The notes below the pieces were generated by a model. The model did no database searches. It was not told the origin of the DNA and worked only from the letters and a program-made list of their open reading frames with translations. From Odontesthes bonariensis (lineage: Eukaryota > Chordata > Actinopteri > Atheriniformes > Atherinopsidae), in NCBI RefSeq assembly GCF_027942865.1, contig NC_134524.1, forward strand, positions 20,203,536 to 20,267,535: 64,000 nucleotides of DNA. Reading direction: 5' to 3'. The translations under genes and the position numbers were made by a program. Numbering within the stretch: position 1 is the stretch's first letter; each line of letters begins with the position of its first letter. Positions 46,701 to 64,000 of the stretch are shown here, piece after piece.

Positions 46701-47367
46701 GATAACGTCAACAACATGCAAGACCGCAAGAAAGTAAGAGGACTTTTACTCCAACCAGTAAACATGCCAGTTATCTGTTATCTTCTGTTTGTCAGCACAC
46801 TGATATTTATCAGAGGGAATGAATCCGAGTTTGGAGGGCAGTGCAAGATTCTTTTGCTTTGAAACTGTACACACACGGGCTGCCAGATCTCATTCTTTAA
46901 CTTACCTTTGACTTTTTTCCATGTGTTCCCACTTCTGTGCTCTACCTCTGCCCCCTCATTAGGTGGAGGCTGTACTGAAGGAGTACGAGGGCCACCTGCT
47001 GGACATCGGGAAGATCCTCCACTTCGCCAATCAGGGCCTGTTCAAGCTGCGCGGCCATCCTTTCCTCAGGTCCGGCACCCAGCATTACTCTGAGGACTGG
47101 GAGGTCCGCATGGCCGTGCAGATGATCGGCTTGGTGGACTCGCCCGTGATGCGAGCGACTGAGCTCACCGACACAGCCGTGAGCTCGCTGCAAGGACTCT
47201 TCAAAGGCATGGACAAGTACTTCAGGAAGGACACCAGAGAGCTGAAGAAAGGCTGCAAGAAAGAGATGGTGGCTAAAATTCGAGAGGTGGCGAATGTGCT
47301 CAACGACAGCATCGTGGAAGTCAACACTATCAGGGAGGATCTGCAGGACGCTACAGGAAGCATGTGA
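35329..47367 (+). CDS. Gene 1: APOL-domain protein with DPF/DLF and alternating-charge N-terminal region
   Basis: About 32 coding exons give a continuous frame of roughly 1,300 codons from ATG 35,329 to TGA 47,367. Every intron before 45,178 is phase 0. APOL proteins insert into membranes through a hydrophobic hairpin; here that domain sits at the very C-terminus, behind some 1,000 residues of disordered, motif-rich sequence. Usual APOL proteins are about 330-430 residues, so this is about three times longer. The N-terminal part suggests binding to the endocytic machinery. The next gene, 49,916-63,787, is a paralog in the same direction. The start is the first ATG in the exon upstream of a phase-0 junction; the copy A version of this exon is frameshifted. 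Exons were called by eye. One extra candidate exon (42,956-43,033) is left out. Family assignment is firm for the C-terminus and inferred for the role. Confidence 0.82.
37802..38929 (+). CDS. Gene 1 exon 7: large DLF/DPF motif exon
   Basis: A single 1,128-nt phase-0 exon encodes 376 residues of low-complexity sequence. It has six DLF tripeptides (for example KEDLFQTS, DDLFQSP, VDLFQSP, PDLFRPQ) and three DPF tripeptides (VDPFKSP, ADPFYTP, DDPFSPT), plus several NLF or KLF variants. DPF binds the AP-2 alpha appendage, and DLF or LF-type motifs bind AP appendages and the clathrin terminal domain in known adaptors. The end is proline-rich (KSPPAVPPKPSYSPQ, an SH3-ligand pattern). The donor is CAC|GTATGT. 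Such motif density in one exon is what is seen in endocytic adaptors such as synaptojanin, stonin or epsin-type tails, but no homology to them is claimed. Confidence 0.85.
39045..45027 (+). CDS. Gene 1 exons 8-28: array of small alternating basic and acidic modules
   Basis: Exons: 39,045-39,134; 39,225-39,308; 39,432-39,494; 39,772-39,831; 39,985-40,020; 40,108-40,167; 40,257-40,307; 40,392-40,454; 40,892-40,951; 41,035-41,142; 41,230-41,268; 41,440-41,499; 41,620-41,685; 41,771-41,824; 41,935-41,994; 43,090-43,149; 43,253-43,351; 43,436-43,486; 43,582-43,683; 43,809-43,964; 44,062-44,106; 44,225-44,299; 44,959-45,027. All are phase 0-0 and 36-156 nt. Basic exons begin KK or KR (KKEKKFRMSLLSRRS, KKPLKTKVNQLFRRAS, KKTPKSKLLHAGRRRSK, KKPLKMKVLKKLKHK), and acidic ones lie between them (EYFSSAGENEDEEQYG, GAKLDDSTGEEEEGD). 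Two neighbours share HGYTPR. The first two are proline- and arginine-rich. The pattern points to tandem exon duplication. The donor at 41,500 is weak (GTTGCC). Confidence 0.72.
42956..43033 (+). other. Ambiguous 78-nt exon candidate in gene 1
   Basis: Between GTGTGTGGTTTTAG and GTAAGT lies an open 78-nt stretch. In the phase-0 frame required by its neighbours it reads a bland sequence; in another frame it reads FNYEATTDIDPFN, which ends in a DPF motif typical of this protein. The frame with the motif would need phase-1 neighbours, which do not exist. It may be a decayed or alternatively framed module. Confidence 0.3.
45139..47367 (+). CDS. Gene 1 terminal exons: APOL membrane domain
   Basis: Exons 45,139-45,178 (phase 0 to 1), 45,289-45,346 (1 to 2), 46,388-46,733 (2 to 0) and 46,963-47,367 carry EWWYTVEKWDEVPSDEE and then the APOL domain. 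The core is a glycine- and alanine-rich hydrophobic hairpin (GLALAPFTFGASLVITAVG, then VATAGGITSASAAISD), followed by helices with DRKK and, near the end, RELKKGCKKEMVAKIREVA, which matches the APOL C-terminal helix. The last exon starts GTGGAGGCTG after CCCCTCATTAG. The same exon trio and phases recur in gene 2 at 61,199-61,883. Confidence 0.9.
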
Positions 47368-48637
47368 GCAATACCCCCACGATGGGTCTTTGACCAGTTA
47401 TTTATTAAAGCCCAACAGCCCCCTCTCCTGGCGCAATGGTGGAACTGTAGGTCAGGCAGCTGTATTATAGGACTGGTGTGCATCAGTTAAATGTGGCAGT
47501 CCTGCAAAAATATTGAAACTCTGTGAATCTAATTAAGGTCATTGTTTTGTTGTGATGGTGCCAAAAGTGATGTCTTTCTTTTTTGTTTTCCTGAAAACAA
47601 CTGATTCAGCAGATTATTTTTGTATTTAGATTGTAAGATGCTGGCCCAGGCTCCCTTTTTCATGCACATTGTTTTTGGGGTTAAAAAGTTTTAGTTATTT
47701 TTTTCTTTTTCTGTCAGAGGGATTCATTCGAACACTGATTTCAGCTGAATTAGTTTATTCACCCTACCTGGGCGTCATATAATGTAAATGCAAAAAATGG
47801 TGAAGTCATGACACTAATTTCATGAGTGACACAGTTCCAACAATAAAAAAGGAATGTTCAAAATGAATCGCAGGAGTTTTTAAAGGCCAGGTTTATGAAG
47901 TCAGAGCTGCCTATGCGTCACTATAATCGAACGAGTGTTAGAAGCTGAGCATTAGCAATGAAGCTCCAAGAAGAAGTCGTGCACTTTGTCAGATATGAGA
48001 GTGTTTAAGGAGACCAAAGTTACGTCAGACGGGTTAATTGGAGACAGGACTTTGTAGTGTAAATAGTCAAAACACTTTTATTTAGGTGTGGAAATGTGAC
48101 TCCTCATTCACAATTAGGTGTTCTTTATGTGTAAATTTAATATTTAATTTTTTTTTTTTTCTTTGAATACCACTTCAGTGCATCGTTTCAAAACACAAGT
48201 TGAATGACGTTGATTCAACCCGATGGTTGCGTGAGTGAAAACTTCCACCAAATTTGCAGTGCATATTTTGTTTTGCTGGAAGCTAGCTGGCAAATTCTGC
48301 AAAGCCACGTGTGTCACTGTGGGGAATTTATGACATAATAACAATGGCCATAACTTCATTGTTTGGTTTGTGCTTATGTTGGACTCGTGCTGAATTAATT
48401 TCTTCTCCACTTGTTTTCCATATAAAAGCTGATTATCTCACATGAGCTCTCTGTAAATGTGCCTGTGTAGTTTTATGAAGCGAACCTTTTAATTTGTGTG
48501 TGCCTCTGTAATATTCTGAAGTTAAATCCAAATCTCCATGAGCTTCTTGTTTTATTTCACACTGAATGTAAAGTATCAGATTACATGTTCTATTTTTCGT
48601 AGGATCTTTATTATCTCATTGTGATGCTGAACCTGTG

Positions 48638-48643
48638 AATAAA
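48638..48643 (+). terminator. Polyadenylation signal of gene 1
   Basis: AATAAA 1.27 kb after the stop codon, followed by a T-rich stretch. No reading frame of interest lies between 47,368 and this site, so I take it as the 3' UTR. Confidence 0.55.
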
Positions 48644-48659
48644 GACTGTAAATGTTTCC

Positions 48660-49915
48660 CATTCTGCCTCAGACCTGCCTCTCAAATTCATTCAGTGTTA
48701 TTCAAATTGATCAAATATGCATAAAGGTAGTTTTAAAGATTATTCACAAAGGCTGATACGTTTAATTAATATCAAAGTCAAATAACATGACATAACTTCT
48801 AGAATAATTAAGCTTTGAGTTCCATCTGTCTGCATTCTTTCACCCAAATTTCTATATTTTTTTCCAAACAGGAATTAGGATTCCCGGGAGGTAATACAGG
48901 CTAATTGGCTTAATACTTTGAGCCCTTTTTGAAAACTGATATAGTTAAGATGAGAGCAAAGTGAAGACATGCTGTATGTCGGGGCAGACCGAGTCTCTCG
49001 ACCGAGTGGAATGATTTCTTGGAACACGGTAGTCACGAGTGAGAAAGAAGCCACGCCCCCTACAGGTACAAATCAAATGGAGCAACTTTCCCGAGTCATC
49101 CCGAGTTATCCCAAGCTTTGTCGGTGCGGAGCAGTGGCCCAGCGGAGACTCCCTATCAGTCCATTGTTCAGTGTGCGCAGCTAAAACTTTCCCTGACATC
49201 AGAACAGTTTCAGTGAGTAACTTAACCCCTCTGAGGTCCGCCCCGGTTTTGCGGCAAACCAGTGTGACGCCTCCACCTCGGGAAGGGGAACCTCCACCTC
49301 GGGAAGGGGAAGTCAAGGACTGAGCTGTACTGTACCAGTTCGAAAACAAACACGTTGCTTGTTGCTGCGTGGTCACCGGCCTTTTCTTCTTTTTTTAACT
49401 TTTTTATTTTTTAATTTTTCTGACCAGCGCTGAGGTAGGCTCGTTTCATTGTGTCGTTTCTGTTTCTGTGTTGTCAAACATTCCTCCCGGCACAATGTAC
49501 AGTGGCTTTGAAAACAGTTTAGGCTGCAGCTGAGGCACAAAAGAGGTGGTACGCCCTGTGTGGAGCAACACACGCCAAACTGCGTGGAAAACTTTTTACA
49601 ATTTTACGATTTGCTGTCTTTTCGCAACGTTGCGCGCGGCAGAAAATGACGGCATGACTTGTTGCCAGTCGGACTGACATGCTTTTCAGTTCGGCCTTAT
49701 CTTTTTACCACACACCGCTACACTTTCAGTTCAGTTTTGAATTAATTGTAAAAAAGTGACAAACTGTAAAAAGTTTGTGCTATTTAGTGTTCAGGTCTGT
49801 CAGGCAAAAAAAAAAAAAAAAAAAAGCGGAAGCGGCACAGCACGGTGTGCTGCCAGAGTTTTTGTAAATTTGGAGTCATGTTTTGGTTCCTCATCTCCAG
49901 CTGCTGTGTTACAGT
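48660..49915. other. Intergenic region and presumed gene 2 promoter
   Basis: No gene is seen. A tandem 20-base duplication (CCTCCACCTCGGGAAGGGGA repeated) lies at about 49,268-49,308. A donor-like CGCTGAG|GTAGGC at 49,434 could end a 5' non-coding exon that joins the acceptor TGCTGTGTTACAG at 49,914. No TATA box was identified with confidence. Confidence 0.35.
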
Positions 49916-63787
<13,872 letters not shown>

Positions 63788-64000
63788 GGGATGATTGCTA
63801 AGCAGCTAAGCCAAAGCCTCCGTCTTAACTGGCCAAAACTGTAGTTGGAGTGAAAAGAGCACTCGCTGTACTGTTACTGTTCTATTGTCACTGCACAGAG
63901 GAATGAATATTTGAATGAAGTAGTTTTATAGTGAGTTATTTAAGTCCATTTAGTTAAACATCCTCAACAAAAAGCTGCCATGTCACAGCGGCTTTCGTTA

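Noticed and set aside
48945..49376. Minus-strand 143-codon frame upstream of gene 2
   Set aside because: No motif, no splice support, and it overlaps a tandem 20-base duplication that lengthens it.

Overview
The window is vertebrate nuclear DNA, almost certainly from a teleost fish. It has long introns with GT-AG sites, CpG-poor intergenic DNA, and a dense mix of typical fish transposons (Tc1, PIF/Harbinger, hAT, LINE and solo-LTR copies). It carries two apolipoprotein-L (APOL) family genes. No species can be named from the sequence alone.

Layout. Bases 1-12.75 kb (copy A) and 26.6-36.2 kb (copy B) are two direct copies of one segmental duplication. Copy B runs into a working APOL-type gene (gene 1, CDS 35,329-47,367, about 32 coding exons). 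Copy A keeps only exons 1-2 of that gene. Exon 1 has a 4-base deletion and exon 2 is split by a LINE insertion, so copy A is a pseudogene. Copy A later also gained three other insertions: a hAT-like element, a second hAT-like element and a solo LTR. Between the copies lie another hAT-like element, possible exons of a third decayed gene with a related 3' end (14.3-15.5 kb), Tc1 and LINE remnants, and a minus-strand gene for a SecA-type ATPase (18,338-21,565). That gene has an apparent 5' non-coding exon near 26.2 kb. Its 5' intron holds a 4.4-kb Harbinger element with at least four other elements nested inside it.

Gene 1 and gene 2 (CDS 49,916-63,787) lie head to tail. Both end in an APOL domain reached through the same trio of exons (40 nt, then 58 or 46 nt, then the domain exon) with identical phases 0-1-2-0 and a shared W-W-x-T-V-E-x-W-D motif, so they are tandem paralogs. 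Their N-terminal halves are long, disordered and built from tiny exons whose lengths are all multiples of three. In gene 1 one large exon carries six DLF and three DPF motifs, followed by alternating basic and acidic modules. Gene 2 has five copies of a 20-residue unit, four of which contain an NPF tripeptide. DPF, DLF and NPF are classic ligands of AP-2, clathrin and EH-domain proteins. My inference is that these are membrane-inserting APOL proteins with an endocytic-adaptor tail.

The 3.6-kb segment between the first and second halves of the gene 2 NPF array is a dead Tc1 element with a Harbinger element inside it. The last intron of gene 2 holds a MITE with a 637-bp palindromic element inside it. 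The most unusual items are the SecA-like ATPase gene, the exon-encoded NPF array and the alternating-charge exon array. Exons were assigned by eye from splice sites and frame continuity; no transcript or database comparison was possible.
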